A stretch of DNA of 64,000 nt from Halomarinibacterium sp041392205 (GTDB lineage Bacteria > Bacteroidota > Bacteroidia > Flavobacteriales > Flavobacteriaceae). The notes beneath the pieces are model-generated. The model had not been told where the DNA came from, ran no database searches, and worked only from the letters and a program-made list of their open reading frames with translations. Shown here in pieces: positions 9,670 to 18,348 of this stretch. The translations under genes and the position numbers were made by a program. The stretch is taken from assembly GCA_041392205.1 (NCBI GenBank), contig JAWKMO010000007.1:92226-156225 (forward strand), in the 5' to 3' direction. Numbering within the stretch: the stretch's first letter is position 1; each line of letters begins with the position of its first letter.

Positions 9670-10200
9670 ATGAGCCAACTACTTGCCATAGGGTCCCGAA
9701 TCAATCACCCTGAATTTGGAAAAGGAGTAATAACCAATGTAGATTCTAAAATGTATTGGGTAACTTTCATGGAAAACGGACTGGAAACCCTTCCGCGAGA
9801 CGATGATTTTGAAGTCATTGAAGCATGTGAAGACGAACTAGATACCGTAAGTTTTTATGAAGTGGAAAAAACCTTACGAGATATACTTAAAAAATGGAGT
9901 GATGTAAGTGAAATTGTTCCTATTGCCGATAAATACAAAGGAGGCACGTTGATTCTTCAACCCAGCGATTCTAATTTGGCGAATAAAGAAATCCCAATCG
10001 ATACTTTTTTTCATAAAATAGTGATGCTTAGAGATAGGCTTCGTGTTATGGAACAAAAGATTAATTCTAGTAATAATCTGGACGACCAAGAAAAAATTGA
10101 CCTTCAGCAATACATAACACGTTGTTACGGAAGCCTTACCACATTTAATGTACTTTTTAAAAATAATTCGCAACATTTTAAAGGAGAGAGTTCCAAGTAA
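9670..10200 (+). CDS. conserved hypothetical protein with Tudor-like N-terminal domain
   Basis: 176 residues from ATG 9670; the open frame continues far upstream but only as antisense to yqeY. Residues 6-45 (IGSRINHPEFGKGVITNVDS and YWVTFMENGLETLP) resemble the small Tudor-like beta domains at the C-terminus of UvrD/Rep helicases and in CarD-type proteins, which bind RNA polymerase. The rest is acidic and helical with no motif I know. It looks like a cytoplasmic protein conserved in Flavobacteriia. A link to transcription or repair would rest only on the Tudor-like resemblance. Confidence 0.75.
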   Translation: MSQLLAIGSRINHPEFGKGVITNVDSKMYWVTFMENGLETLPRDDDFEVIEACEDELDTVSFYEVEKTLRDILKKWSDVSEIVPIADKYKGGTLILQPSDSNLANKEIPIDTFFHKIVMLRDRLRVMEQKINSSNNLDDQEKIDLQQYITRCYGSLTTFNVLFKNNSQHFKGESSK

Positions 10201-10278
10201 TAAAGCAAGGTTCTATACGTTTTAAACAGATTAACAGGGTTTTACAAATATGTAGTACCTTTCGTATCCCAAATCTGT

Positions 10279-11115
10279 ATGATGCTACTATTACAACCCG
10301 ATGAAAACGCTACTTGGCTAGCACCTTATGCATACACTATTGTATTATTAGGGTTTTGTTTTTTTCTATTTCGGGTTTTTGAAAATTGGTATGCCGCAAA
10401 ATATGATCGTCCTTTTTACCGGCATTATTTTGTTTTCAGAAAATTGGCACACAGTCAGGTAGCAGTTTTAAAAAATGAATTTCACTTTTATAAGCTGCTT
10501 ACACGTAGGGAAAAAAGACAGTTTCAACATCGAGTAGCTACTTTTTTAAGCGAAAAAAAGTTTGTTGGCAGGGACGGACTTGTCATTACAGGTCGTATTA
10601 AAACACTTATAGCCGCTGTGGGTTGTATGGTTTCCTTTGGAAGAAAAAATTATGAATACAACCTCATACACTATATCATTGTATATCCAGATGAGTTTTT
10701 TAGCAAATTAAACGATCATTATCACAAAGGTGAATTTAACCCAAGAGAAAGAGCTTTAGTGTTATCTTGGAAACATTTTGAAGAAGGCTATCAAATCACC
10801 AACGACAACCTTAATTTGGGCATCCATGAATTTATGCATGCTATGCAATTGGAGTCTAAAAATAGTTCAGACATAGATTCTAGCCGATTTTCGAAGCAAT
10901 TTCAGAATATTTTACAACGTCTAACGGAGCAAGAAGTTAAAGATAAACTGGATGAAACCCGTTTTTTTAGAGAATATGCTTTTACCAATCAATATGAGTT
11001 TATGGCAGTTTTAGCCGAATATTTTTTTGAATCCCCTAAAGAGTTTAAAACTCATTTCCCCGAAATTTACGAAGCCACCAAAAAATTGCTCAATTTTAGG
11101 TTTGCTGGATATTAA
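10279..11115 (+). CDS. mtfA: M90-family zinc metallopeptidase (MtfA-like)
   Basis: 278 residues. One N-terminal membrane helix (AYTIVLLGFCFFLFRVF) precedes a soluble domain with the zinc-peptidase motif HEFMH in LGIHEFMHAMQLES (about residues 186-199) and downstream YEFMAVLAEYFFESP, as in MtfA, the M90 peptidase known in E. coli for binding the Mlc repressor. E. coli MtfA is soluble, whereas this one appears membrane-anchored, as is common in Bacteroidota. A near-consensus TACCTTTC box lies at about 10255. It converges on the T9SS gene at 11171 across a shared terminator. The catalytic site is complete; the substrate is unknown. Confidence 0.85.
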   Translation: MMLLLQPDENATWLAPYAYTIVLLGFCFFLFRVFENWYAAKYDRPFYRHYFVFRKLAHSQVAVLKNEFHFYKLLTRREKRQFQHRVATFLSEKKFVGRDGLVITGRIKTLIAAVGCMVSFGRKNYEYNLIHYIIVYPDEFFSKLNDHYHKGEFNPRERALVLSWKHFEEGYQITNDNLNLGIHEFMHAMQLESKNSSDIDSSRFSKQFQNILQRLTEQEVKDKLDETRFFREYAFTNQYEFMAVLAEYFFESPKEFKTHFPEIYEATKKLLNFRFAGY

Positions 11116-11118
11116 GAA

Positions 11119-11150
11119 AAAAGCCCAATTTATAAAAATCGGGCCTTTTA
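11119..11150. terminator. bidirectional terminator between convergent genes
   Basis: A stem GCCCAATTT / AAATCGGGC with one mismatch, between an A-run and TTTTA, shared by the M90 peptidase gene and the T9SS propeller gene. Confidence 0.6.
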
Positions 11151-11170
11151 TTATCTACATTGGGTCTTCC

Positions 11171-12304
11171 TTATTTTTTCACAATTATTTTCTGAACATA
11201 TTGAGTAGTATTTACTTTGGCCACTAAGACATAAACTCCTTCAGTTAAAAAATCTGCATTCCATTGTTCTTGAAGCAAAGAAACCGAAGCTACTTTTTGC
11301 CCCATGAGGGTAAATACCTCTAGACTATCTAAAGATTTTGTTTCTGTAGTATTTAATAGAAATAAGGAGCCTATAGTGGGGGTTACCAATAACTTATTTT
11401 TTTTAAAATCTTTTACCGCTAGGGAAGCATCTCTTATCACTACAGCATTGGGCTGTATTAATCCTCCTAAACCACTAGAAACAATAGTGCCAACAAAGGT
11501 GCCATTAGGAGCAAATTCATCTATTTGAGCAGATCCGCCATTACCAACAACATAATTTGAACTTACAGGATGTGTTGTAATTCCTTCGGGTTGGGTTACT
11601 GCTGTGGTAAAAGTTTCCATAAAGACTCCCGAAGCGTTAAAGCGTTTTATATTTCCACCATTCCAATTTAGCACTAATAGGGTTCCCCCTTGTTCAATCA
11701 TGACATTGGTAGGGCCAGACAGTTCGGTATTTATTAAAACGCCTTGTGAGATTCCAGCACTGTCAAACTTAGTAACAGTATTTCCACCGTAAGATCCTAC
11801 ATACATATTGCCTGCACCGTCAAAATCCAGACCAACACTTCGCGGAACCCCGATATCGGTATATTCCCCTAGAGGAGTTCCGTCCTGTTCAAAGCGCAAT
11901 ACTTTATTATCTGTAGTACTCCATTGCACGACATAAATTTTTTCATCGGGACCAATTTTCATTCGGGTAGGTCCTCCTGCAACGGCTGCAAAGTCTCCAA
12001 GGTAATCGCCGTTATTAGCATCATGTATGGTAATTTTATTTCCTATTAGGCAAGAAACTAAAACAATGCCTTGATTTTCTAAAAAAAGGATGTCCTGCGG
12101 CCAACCTATATTATTTGTAATAAAAGTATCACTAGAGATAAAAGTTTGGGGGTTACTACCATCTAAATCATAACGTAAAATTTGTGATGTGGAAATAGTA
12201 AAGTTTCCTGCATCGCTCACATAAATATAATGCGATGGTTGGCCCAGACTTGTTACGCTTACTGTAAGCATAATTACTGAAAAGATACACTGAAGTGTTT
12301 TCAT
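11171..12304 (-). CDS. T9SS-exported beta-propeller (NHL-like) protein
   Basis: 377 residues from ATG 12304 (MKTLQCIFSVIMLTVSVTSLG signal peptide); the open frame extends 31 codons further but without a signal peptide. The body holds repeated propeller blades (YIYVSDAGNFTIS, KIGPDEKIYVVQWS, GLDFDGAGNMYVGSYGGNTV) like NHL or SMP-30 folds. The last 80 residues form a T9SS type A sorting domain (LEVFTLMGQKVASVSL ... EGVYVLVAKV ... KIIVKK), so the protein should cross the outer membrane and be cell-attached or released. It lies 93 bases after a membrane-bound AraC regulator on the same strand. The ligand is unknown. Confidence 0.85.
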   Translation of the reverse strand: MKTLQCIFSVIMLTVSVTSLGQPSHYIYVSDAGNFTISTSQILRYDLDGSNPQTFISSDTFITNNIGWPQDILFLENQGIVLVSCLIGNKITIHDANNGDYLGDFAAVAGGPTRMKIGPDEKIYVVQWSTTDNKVLRFEQDGTPLGEYTDIGVPRSVGLDFDGAGNMYVGSYGGNTVTKFDSAGISQGVLINTELSGPTNVMIEQGGTLLVLNWNGGNIKRFNASGVFMETFTTAVTQPEGITTHPVSSNYVVGNGGSAQIDEFAPNGTFVGTIVSSGLGGLIQPNAVVIRDASLAVKDFKKNKLLVTPTIGSLFLLNTTETKSLDSLEVFTLMGQKVASVSLLQEQWNADFLTEGVYVLVAKVNTTQYVQKIIVKK

Positions 12305-12397
12305 AGTTTGTTTTTTTAAAATTTCTGAAAACGAATTTCTTATTTTTAAAAATAGAGTAAGTTCAGATTTATAATAATGGACTCTTTTTTTTATCAA

Positions 12398-13492
12398 TTA
12401 AGAGGATAGTGTGGCATCTTTAAATTGGGTAGGGGTACAATTAAATTCTTTTTTAAAGGCACTGTAAAAGGTTGCTTTGTTGTTAAACCCTACATCAAAA
12501 TAGATGCTTTTTATACTATAGTCTGGATTTTCTAAAAGTAATTTTTTAGCTTCTTGAAGACGATAATCATTAATAAATTGATTGAAATTTTTTCCCGATT
12601 TTTTATTGATAACCTTTGAAAGTAAATGGGTTGAAAAACCCAGAGAGTCGGCTAAATTTACTAGTCGTAGTTCATTGTCTATAAAAGGTTTTTCGGTTTC
12701 CATATAATGGGTTAACTTAAAGTAAAGCTCATTCATGAGGGTTTCTTCAAAAGAAGCATCGGCATGTTCAGAAGGCAAAAAAAGTTCCGAAAAAAATTCA
12801 CCATCAAATACTTTAGGTTGCTTAATAACAAAAAACCCCATGGTATAAATAGTGATACTCATCGTGATGGAAATCATATAATCCCATTGATTATTAAAGA
12901 ATGGGAATTGTACCAAGACATAATAGGAAAGGTACGCGAAAGTAAAAGTGGTGAGCAATATCAACAGAATAACACTCCATCGTTTTCTTAGTTTTTCGAA
13001 TAGATTAGTTGCTTTTTTTCGCTTAAAAAGAGACCAACATAAAAAAATATAAATGGTTAAATGGATGACAATAAACCACGGGTTAGTTGAAAACCACATC
13101 CAAGGCACAGTAACTTGAGTATTGGGCAGATAGTTAATGAGCCATGCAAAATAGCTAACAAAGACCAAGAAGGCAGGTAAAAAATGCAACGTATAATTAA
13201 AGGAAACCTCTTTTTTGAATAAATGCAAAAAGTATAGATACAAAAGGGGGCCAATAGTATAATAGCATAGATGCGGAAGCATTCCCAGATAGGGAAAAAC
13301 CAGCATATACTTTGTCCAATACAATACATATTGAAATAAGATGATTGAAAAAGCTAAAATTAAAAATGCAATGGGAAGACTCTTTCTGTTTTTAGATAAC
13401 AACAAGGAAAAAAATAAAAACACCCCCATGGCTACTGCCAAAATAAATAGCGAAGTCCAAGAGTCGAAGGAGGGAGTAGGAGTTTCTTGCAT
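12398..13492 (-). CDS. membrane-anchored AraC-family transcriptional regulator
   Basis: 364 residues from ATG 13492 (MQETPTPSF); a TTG two codons earlier is less likely. The N-terminal half has about seven hydrophobic helices (for example LFILAVAMGVFLFFSLLL and ILLILLTTFTFAYLSYYVL). The C-terminal 100 residues are a double helix-turn-helix AraC domain (LVNLADSLGFSTHLLSKVIN, FDVGFNNKATFYSAFKKEF, CTPTQFK). Such proteins are taken to sense a membrane or periplasmic signal and bind DNA directly. The T9SS propeller gene just downstream is a candidate target or partner by position only. Confidence 0.9.
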   Translation of the reverse strand: MQETPTPSFDSWTSLFILAVAMGVFLFFSLLLSKNRKSLPIAFLILAFSIILFQYVLYWTKYMLVFPYLGMLPHLCYYTIGPLLYLYFLHLFKKEVSFNYTLHFLPAFLVFVSYFAWLINYLPNTQVTVPWMWFSTNPWFIVIHLTIYIFLCWSLFKRKKATNLFEKLRKRWSVILLILLTTFTFAYLSYYVLVQFPFFNNQWDYMISITMSITIYTMGFFVIKQPKVFDGEFFSELFLPSEHADASFEETLMNELYFKLTHYMETEKPFIDNELRLVNLADSLGFSTHLLSKVINKKSGKNFNQFINDYRLQEAKKLLLENPDYSIKSIYFDVGFNNKATFYSAFKKEFNCTPTQFKDATLSS

Positions 13493-13560
13493 TTTCAAAA
13501 AATAGTTTGAAAATTACAATAAAGCAACCAAACGAAGTATAAAATTATAATTATTGACCT

Positions 13561-14220
13561 TTATTGAGTCAGTTTTTTAAGACCTGTAATTGTTTCCGTA
13601 GGGTTTGGCGCACTAAATACATAACTACCCGCAACCAATACATCGGCTCCTGCTTCTTTAAGTTGTTTGGCGTTTTTGTTAGTAACCCCTCCGTCAATTT
13701 CAATTAAGGTGGAAGCTCCTTTTTCAGAAATTAATTTCTTTAAGGCATTTACTTTTTCGTAGGTATTCTCAATAAAACTTTGGCCGCCAAACCCTGGGTT
13801 TACACTCATCACACATACCAGATCCACATCTTGGATGATAGCTTCCAATAAATAAACTGGTGTATGAGGATTTAAGGCCACACCTGCTTTCATGCCTTCT
13901 GCTTTAATTGCTTGAAGCGTACGATGAAGATGCTTACACGCTTCATAATGTACCGTAAGGATATTGGCTCCTAATTTTGCGAAAGTTGAAATATAACGAT
14001 CCGGATCTATAATCATTAAATGAACGTCAATGGTTTTTTTGGCATGTTTTGAAATGGCTTGTAAAACAGGCATCCCAAAGGAAATGTTAGGCACAAACAC
14101 TCCGTCCATAATATCTATATGAAACCAGTCTGCTTGGCTGTTGTTTACCATTTCAATATCACGTTGAAGGTTGGCAAAATCGGCAGCAAGGATGGAAGGT
14201 GCTATAAGAGTTACGCTCAT
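13561..14220 (-). CDS. rpe: ribulose-phosphate 3-epimerase
   Basis: 219 residues. It interconverts ribulose 5-phosphate and xylulose 5-phosphate in the pentose phosphate pathway, in the cytoplasm. TIM-barrel motifs are clear: APSILAADFANL, FHIDIMDGVFVPNISFG (metal-binding His and catalytic Asp), VHLMI, CVMSVNPGFGGQSF, EIDGGV and ADVLVAGSYVF (phosphate binding). The start at ATG 14220 (MSVTLIAPS) fits the family better than an ATG six codons earlier, and a consensus -7 box overlaps that earlier site. rpoD lies upstream on the same strand but is separated by a strong terminator. Confidence 0.97.
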   Translation of the reverse strand: MSVTLIAPSILAADFANLQRDIEMVNNSQADWFHIDIMDGVFVPNISFGMPVLQAISKHAKKTIDVHLMIIDPDRYISTFAKLGANILTVHYEACKHLHRTLQAIKAEGMKAGVALNPHTPVYLLEAIIQDVDLVCVMSVNPGFGGQSFIENTYEKVNALKKLISEKGASTLIEIDGGVTNKNAKQLKEAGADVLVAGSYVFSAPNPTETITGLKKLTQ

Positions 14221-14235
14221 TTCTGAAAGTTTTTT

Positions 14236-14243
14236 CAAAAGTA
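14236..14243 (-). promoter_or_regulatory. rpe promoter -7 box
   Basis: TACTTTTG on the minus strand, 15 bases before ATG 14220. It overlaps the alternative upstream ATG at 14238, which argues for the shorter start. Confidence 0.5.
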
Positions 14244-14291
14244 ATAATTAGTATTGAGTATTGTGTAATGAGAATTGAGAAATGCATAAAA

Positions 14292-14321
14292 TGAAAAAAC
14301 CTCCGGTAATCAGCCGGAGGT
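14292..14321 (-). terminator. rpoD terminator
   Basis: A perfect 8-bp stem ACCTCCGG / CCGGAGGT with a seven-base loop and a T-run on the minus strand, 70 bases after the rpoD stop. Confidence 0.85.
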
Positions 14322-14394
14322 CATTCATCAATCAAAAAACGAACAGTCTTTATCTCCACCAAAGGAAACGTGTACTGTTGTTACATTTATGGGA

Positions 14395-15258
14395 CTATCC
14401 CAAATAGGTTTTCAAGATTTTGCTTCTTGAAGTATGTTTTAGCCTTCTAATGGCTTTTTCTTTAATTTGTCTTACACGCTCACGGGTTAAATCGAAGGTT
14501 TCGCCTATTTCTTCCAAGGTCATAGGATGTTGATTTCCTAAACCAAAGTACAAACGAATAACATCTGCCTCACGAGGTGTAAGTGTTTCAAGTGCCCGTT
14601 CAATTTCGGTGCGTAACGATTCATGTAGAAGGACGCGGTCTGGGTTGGGAGATTCTCCACTACGCAAAACATCGTATAGGTTACTGTCTTCTCCTTCAAC
14701 TAGTGGCGCATCCATAGAAACGTGACGGCCCGAGTTTTTCATAGACTCTTTTACATCGTTAATGGTCATATCCAACTCTTTTGCAATTTCTTCGGCAGAA
14801 GGTGGACGCTCGTGTGCTTGTTCTAAGAATGCATACGTTTTATTTATTTTGTTGATACTTCCAATTTTGTTGAGAGGAAGACGTACAATACGGGATTGTT
14901 CGGCCAAAGCCTGTAAAATAGACTGGCGTATCCACCATACAGCATACGAAATAAACTTAAATCCGCGGGTTTCGTCAAAACGTTGTGCAGCTTTAATAAG
15001 CCCTAGGTTTCCTTCGTTAATTAAATCGGGAAGGGTTAAACCTTGATTTTGGTATTGTTTTGCTACCGAAACTACGAAACGAAGGTTGGCTTTGGTCAAC
15101 TTTTCCAAAGCGCGTTGGTCACCCGCTTTAATGCGTTGTGCCAATTCTACTTCTTCGTCTGCGGTAATTAAGTCAACTTTTCCAATTTCTTGTAGATACT
15201 TGTCAAGGGAAGCAGTTTCTCTGTTGGTAACCTGCTTGGTAATTTTAAGTTGTCTCAT
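14395..15258 (-). CDS. rpoD: primary RNA polymerase sigma factor RpoD
   Basis: 287 residues, the short form of the housekeeping sigma-70 typical of Bacteroidota, with no region 1.1. Region 1.2 is DKYLQEIGKVDLITADEEVE; region 2 contains LINEGNLGLIKAAQRFD and FKFISYAVWWIRQSI (core binding and -10 recognition); region 3 follows; region 4 has TLEEIGETFDLTRERVRQIK, the helix-turn-helix for the upstream element. It directs transcription from TAnnTTTG promoters, many of which are seen in this window. A strong ribosome site AAAGGAGAA lies just before ATG 15258, unusual in a phylum where such sites are often weak. Confidence 0.97.
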   Translation of the reverse strand: MRQLKITKQVTNRETASLDKYLQEIGKVDLITADEEVELAQRIKAGDQRALEKLTKANLRFVVSVAKQYQNQGLTLPDLINEGNLGLIKAAQRFDETRGFKFISYAVWWIRQSILQALAEQSRIVRLPLNKIGSINKINKTYAFLEQAHERPPSAEEIAKELDMTINDVKESMKNSGRHVSMDAPLVEGEDSNLYDVLRSGESPNPDRVLLHESLRTEIERALETLTPREADVIRLYFGLGNQHPMTLEEIGETFDLTRERVRQIKEKAIRRLKHTSRSKILKTYLG

Positions 15259-15348
15259 TAAGGGGTTCTCCTTTGTTTAGGTTAAAAAATTTCCTTTCGT
15301 AATGGGTTATACGTAAAAGAGGAATGAAATGTTACAAAGGTTTGATAT

Positions 15349-15993
15349 TTATTTAAAAGTAAATACTTCTGAATTAATTTCTTTTACTTCCAGTTTAGTA
15401 GCTGTAAACGACATTATATAACCCTCTATTTCATACGAAAATTTTAAATAAGGTCTTTGCGAGATTTTAAAGAAGTCTCTTAAATAGAAATGTGTATATT
15501 TTGTATATCTGTCAGGATTAATAATTGGGCTGCCTTCTGAAAAACAATAGGTAAAGTTAACAGGTTCTTTATACTCATCTATTGCTTTATAAATATAACA
15601 GTCACATTCCTTACCAAGGATTTTTTGATTTTTTTGTTTTTCAAAAGTCAATAATTCAGAAAGTTCTTTAGTAATATTTGTAGAATCTATTTTACTTTTC
15701 AGTGTATAGGTGCTATATAGATGGTCTTTAGCTACAAAATAATAATCAGCATCTGCCTCTGTAGTAATATTATGGCTATTGCGATATTTTATTTTAAAAT
15801 CTCCATTACGTGAGTAGTACATTTCTGCACGGTCTCCATAAATATCTTTTAGCATTTTTTCTGAGATGCCGGAAGATGAGTCTACAATGGTATATTCAAT
15901 AGAAAACTGAATAACACCCTCAAAAGAATCTTGAGCATAAAGTTTTATGGAAGTTATTACAAAAACCAAAAATGGAAGGAGTATTTTTTTCAT
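15349..15993 (-). CDS. secreted hypothetical protein (GLPGLI/DUF4412-like)
   Basis: 214 residues with a signal peptide (MKKILLPFLVFVITSIKLYAQ). The body FEGVIQFSIEYTI ... YGDRAEMYYSRNGDFKIKY ... ILGKECDCYIYKA has the layout of small periplasmic or outer-membrane-associated proteins of Bacteroidota such as GLPGLI or DUF4412 members, but the match is loose. A Cys-x-Cys pair sits near residue 128. It follows the sigma/anti-sigma operon on the same strand, but a strong terminator at 16017-16049 separates them, so it may be expressed partly by read-through. Function unknown. Confidence 0.7.
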   Translation of the reverse strand: MKKILLPFLVFVITSIKLYAQDSFEGVIQFSIEYTIVDSSSGISEKMLKDIYGDRAEMYYSRNGDFKIKYRNSHNITTEADADYYFVAKDHLYSTYTLKSKIDSTNITKELSELLTFEKQKNQKILGKECDCYIYKAIDEYKEPVNFTYCFSEGSPIINPDRYTKYTHFYLRDFFKISQRPYLKFSYEIEGYIMSFTATKLEVKEINSEVFTFK

Positions 15994-16016
15994 CTTAGAA
16001 AGATAAAAAAAACATT

Positions 16017-16049
16017 AAAAAAAGCCTCTTGGTAATAAGAGGCTTTTTT
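16017..16049. terminator. terminator after anti-sigma gene
   Basis: A stem AAAAAAGCCTCTT / AAGAGGCTTTTTT with a six-base loop, in the 70-base gap between the anti-sigma-like gene and the secreted protein gene. A- and T-runs on both sides allow function on either strand. Confidence 0.8.
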
Positions 16050-16063
16050 AAACAAAACAAAAG

Positions 16064-16657
16064 CTACTTTTCTTTTTCAATAGAATCGTTTAGTATTGGA
16101 TTACTTTTAAGAATGCTGTCTATAATTTTTGGGTTGCTAAATTCTATGGTTTTTTTGGTAACACCGTTATAGTAATAATATGTTGTAGTTTTTTTATCGT
16201 TGTCTTCAGTCCAAAATGTATTGTCTTTTAACTTGCGTTGTATCTCTTTTATTTTTTTTCTTTCAGAATCACTTGTAGAAAGTTTTTCTGGATATAGTGT
16301 GTCGCTTTTGTTTTCTTCAGAATTGGTAATCGAGTCATTTTTTATTGTTTTAAGTGCTTCTTCAATTTCTGAAACAGGAGTGCTTTCTTCTACATTTTTA
16401 GTGATAGACTCAGTGGTTTTTAAGGTTATATTTTCAGTTTCTGTAGTATTTGTTTTAGCTATTTTAAAAACCCATACATAAAGCAATAACAGGGAAGCGC
16501 CGCCTACTGTCCAAAAAAAGAAGAATTTTTTGCGTTTTTTCTTTTTCTTTTTATCTAGGGCATTTTCCAGAGTGTCCCACGAATCCTCACTAGGTGTGGG
16601 GTGCAGCGATTTTAATTTCTCTTGAAGGAGGTTGCCAATGTCTTCTTTACGTTTCAT
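16064..16657 (-). CDS. putative membrane anti-sigma factor
   Basis: 197 residues. A short cytoplasmic N-terminus (GNLLQEKLKSLHPTPSEDSW) is followed by a run of lysines, one membrane helix (FFFFWTVGGASLLLLYVWVF, about residues 45-64) and a polar, Thr/Glu-rich outer part. Its start overlaps the ECF sigma gene stop by 11 bases, and this layout is standard for sigma and anti-sigma pairs in Flavobacteriia. It lacks the HxxxCxxC motif of zinc anti-sigma proteins. The inferred role is to hold the sigma factor at the inner membrane until a signal arrives. No carboxypeptidase-like or SusC/D partner is nearby. Confidence 0.65.
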   Translation of the reverse strand: MKRKEDIGNLLQEKLKSLHPTPSEDSWDTLENALDKKKKKKRKKFFFFWTVGGASLLLLYVWVFKIAKTNTTETENITLKTTESITKNVEESTPVSEIEEALKTIKNDSITNSEENKSDTLYPEKLSTSDSERKKIKEIQRKLKDNTFWTEDNDKKTTTYYYYNGVTKKTIEFSNPKIIDSILKSNPILNDSIEKEK

Positions 16658-17198
16658 ACAAATTTAGGTTTGGGTAGACCTCTTTTCTGAAATCTATTAC
16701 TTTTTGTTTAAGTTGTAGTTTTGCTCTGTGATAATTTGATTTTGATGTATTTTCTGAAATGCCTAATATTTTTGAAATCTCTTTATGTGAATAATTGTCC
16801 AACTGATAGAGATTAAAAACCAATCTATATTGGTCTGGTAATTCTTGAACAAACCTAAGTAACACATCTAACGGAATGTCTATAAAATTTGAATCTATGG
16901 TGGTGTCTTCACCATTATTATTAATCGTTTCTAGAGGGAACTCTTTTTGGTTTTTATAGCGGTCTATCGCCTTGTTAATGGTAATGCGTTTCATCCAACC
17001 TTCAAATGAACCAGTGCCTTTGTATGCTTTTATTTTTTCGAAAATAGTCATAAATGCATCGTGTAAATTGTCTTGAGCGTCTGCTTTGTTTCGGCAATAT
17101 TTAAGTGAAAGAAGGTAAAGAGAGTCCTTGTACTTTGAAAAAAGTACGCTTTGGGCATTTCGATCGTTTTTTTGACACCTCTTTATGAGTTCCTCCAT
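16647..17198 (-). CDS. ECF-type RNA polymerase sigma factor
   Basis: 183 residues, the normal ECF size. Region 2 has DAQDNLHDAFMTIFEKI and SFEGWMKRITINKAIDRYK; region 4 has LPDQYRLVFNLYQLDNYS and HKEISKILGISENTSKSNYH. It should direct core polymerase to a small set of promoters when released from its partner, the membrane protein encoded immediately downstream with an 11-base overlap. The lipoprotein gene upstream is only 9 bases away, so all three genes form one operon. The inducing signal is unknown. Confidence 0.92.
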   Translation of the reverse strand: MEELIKRCQKNDRNAQSVLFSKYKDSLYLLSLKYCRNKADAQDNLHDAFMTIFEKIKAYKGTGSFEGWMKRITINKAIDRYKNQKEFPLETINNNGEDTTIDSNFIDIPLDVLLRFVQELPDQYRLVFNLYQLDNYSHKEISKILGISENTSKSNYHRAKLQLKQKVIDFRKEVYPNLNLYET

Positions 17199-17207
17199 AA
17201 AAGTAAT

Positions 17208-18230
17208 TTAATCACACGATATCGCTTTTAGTGTTATTCTTGGTTTATTGGTGGTAATAGAATCATGGGTAACAGTATTCCAGGCTTTAATATAAAGGGT
17301 TTGTGGGTTGGTTGTGTTTTCAAAAGTATTCGTATTTTCTATAGCGTTTATGTTTTGGTTGGCATCTTCCTGGGTTTTATAAAATAGGATACTTACAGGG
17401 TTTTCTAAAGTAATATTGTAGCCTATACATTTCCTAAAATCTTTTAAATTAAATACTGCAATTTCGCTGTTTTCTTCTACTTTACAACCTTTAAGGTCAT
17501 CTATAGGGCAATTCATTTCACAATTCTTTTCAATGGTAATTATGGTTTCTTCGTGAGTGAGTTCAAAACTATTTTCTGAAAAAGAAGTGATTATCCAGTC
17601 TTTATTCCAGAAGCTATTAGGGGAATCATTTCCTATGGTGAATATATTTAAATGTAAGGTTTCTTCAATAAAAAGCGAGACCCAAGTACCTAAATAAACA
17701 TTGTCTGCATAATATCGAAGCGCTCCAGAGTTTGTCTCTTTAAATTGAGTGCCTATATATATTTCAGCATTTTGAGAGGCTTCAACTACGGTCCAAGTGC
17801 ATAGTTTTAAAAAATTATTGCACTTACCCACAATTTCATCTTGGGCACATTTTGAAATAGATTCGCGCAATTCTTCATTATTATTGATTTCAAGTAGCTC
17901 TCCGTTATTTAAAGTAGCCTTAATGGGGTAGCTTATACTTATGTTGTTGGTAGAATCTATGGTTTCTAGTAGGGCTAAAAATTCTGGGTCACTGTGAAGG
18001 GAGATAAAGTCTTCCACTTCATTTAAAGAGTCTAAAAGAAAAACAACAAAAGGATAATTAAACCTAAGACACCCAATAGTGTTTTCTCCCTCGGTTGTAG
18101 ATACTCTAGAAACCAAATCTATTAATTCTTCATCCAATGCGTCTTTGTTTATTTCCATCTTGCCTATAGGTTCATTGCTACAAGAAATTAAAAAGAATAT
18201 GGCTGAAAGCGTCAAGAATATACTTTTCAT
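17208..18230 (-). CDS. lipoprotein heading the sigma-factor operon
   Basis: 340 residues with a lipoprotein signal peptide (MKSIFLTLSAIFFLISC; lipid-bearing Cys17). No named domain recognised. The body is acidic and contains Cys pairs (CAQDEIVGKC near residue 130, CEMNC near 238, then CKVEE), repeats of short beta segments and a C-terminal part LYIKAWNTVTHDSITTNKP ending in Cys-Asp. It is the first gene of an operon with an ECF sigma factor and its membrane partner. Position suggests a sensor or a target of envelope-stress control, but nothing in the sequence proves it. Confidence 0.7.
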   Translation of the reverse strand: MKSIFLTLSAIFFLISCSNEPIGKMEINKDALDEELIDLVSRVSTTEGENTIGCLRFNYPFVVFLLDSLNEVEDFISLHSDPEFLALLETIDSTNNISISYPIKATLNNGELLEINNNEELRESISKCAQDEIVGKCNNFLKLCTWTVVEASQNAEIYIGTQFKETNSGALRYYADNVYLGTWVSLFIEETLHLNIFTIGNDSPNSFWNKDWIITSFSENSFELTHEETIITIEKNCEMNCPIDDLKGCKVEENSEIAVFNLKDFRKCIGYNITLENPVSILFYKTQEDANQNINAIENTNTFENTTNPQTLYIKAWNTVTHDSITTNKPRITLKAISCD

Positions 18231-18282
18231 AATAACTATTTCTTTCTAGTCTGAAAGATTTAGAAAAGTTGCGTAGTGAAAT

Positions 18283-18315
18283 AAAAAAAGCCCCTTATTG
18301 CTAAGAGGCTTTTTT
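18283..18315. terminator. pnp terminator
   Basis: A stem of AAAAAAGCCCCTTA against TAAGAGGCTTTTTT with a short loop and one mismatch, in the gap between pnp and the lipoprotein gene. Confidence 0.75.
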
Positions 18316-18348
18316 GTTTTTTTGAGATTACTGCTTTCGCAAGAAGTA

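Noticed and set aside
14762..15046. Plus-strand open frame opposite rpoD
   Set aside because: Shadow of a strongly conserved gene; no start signal or recognisable domain.
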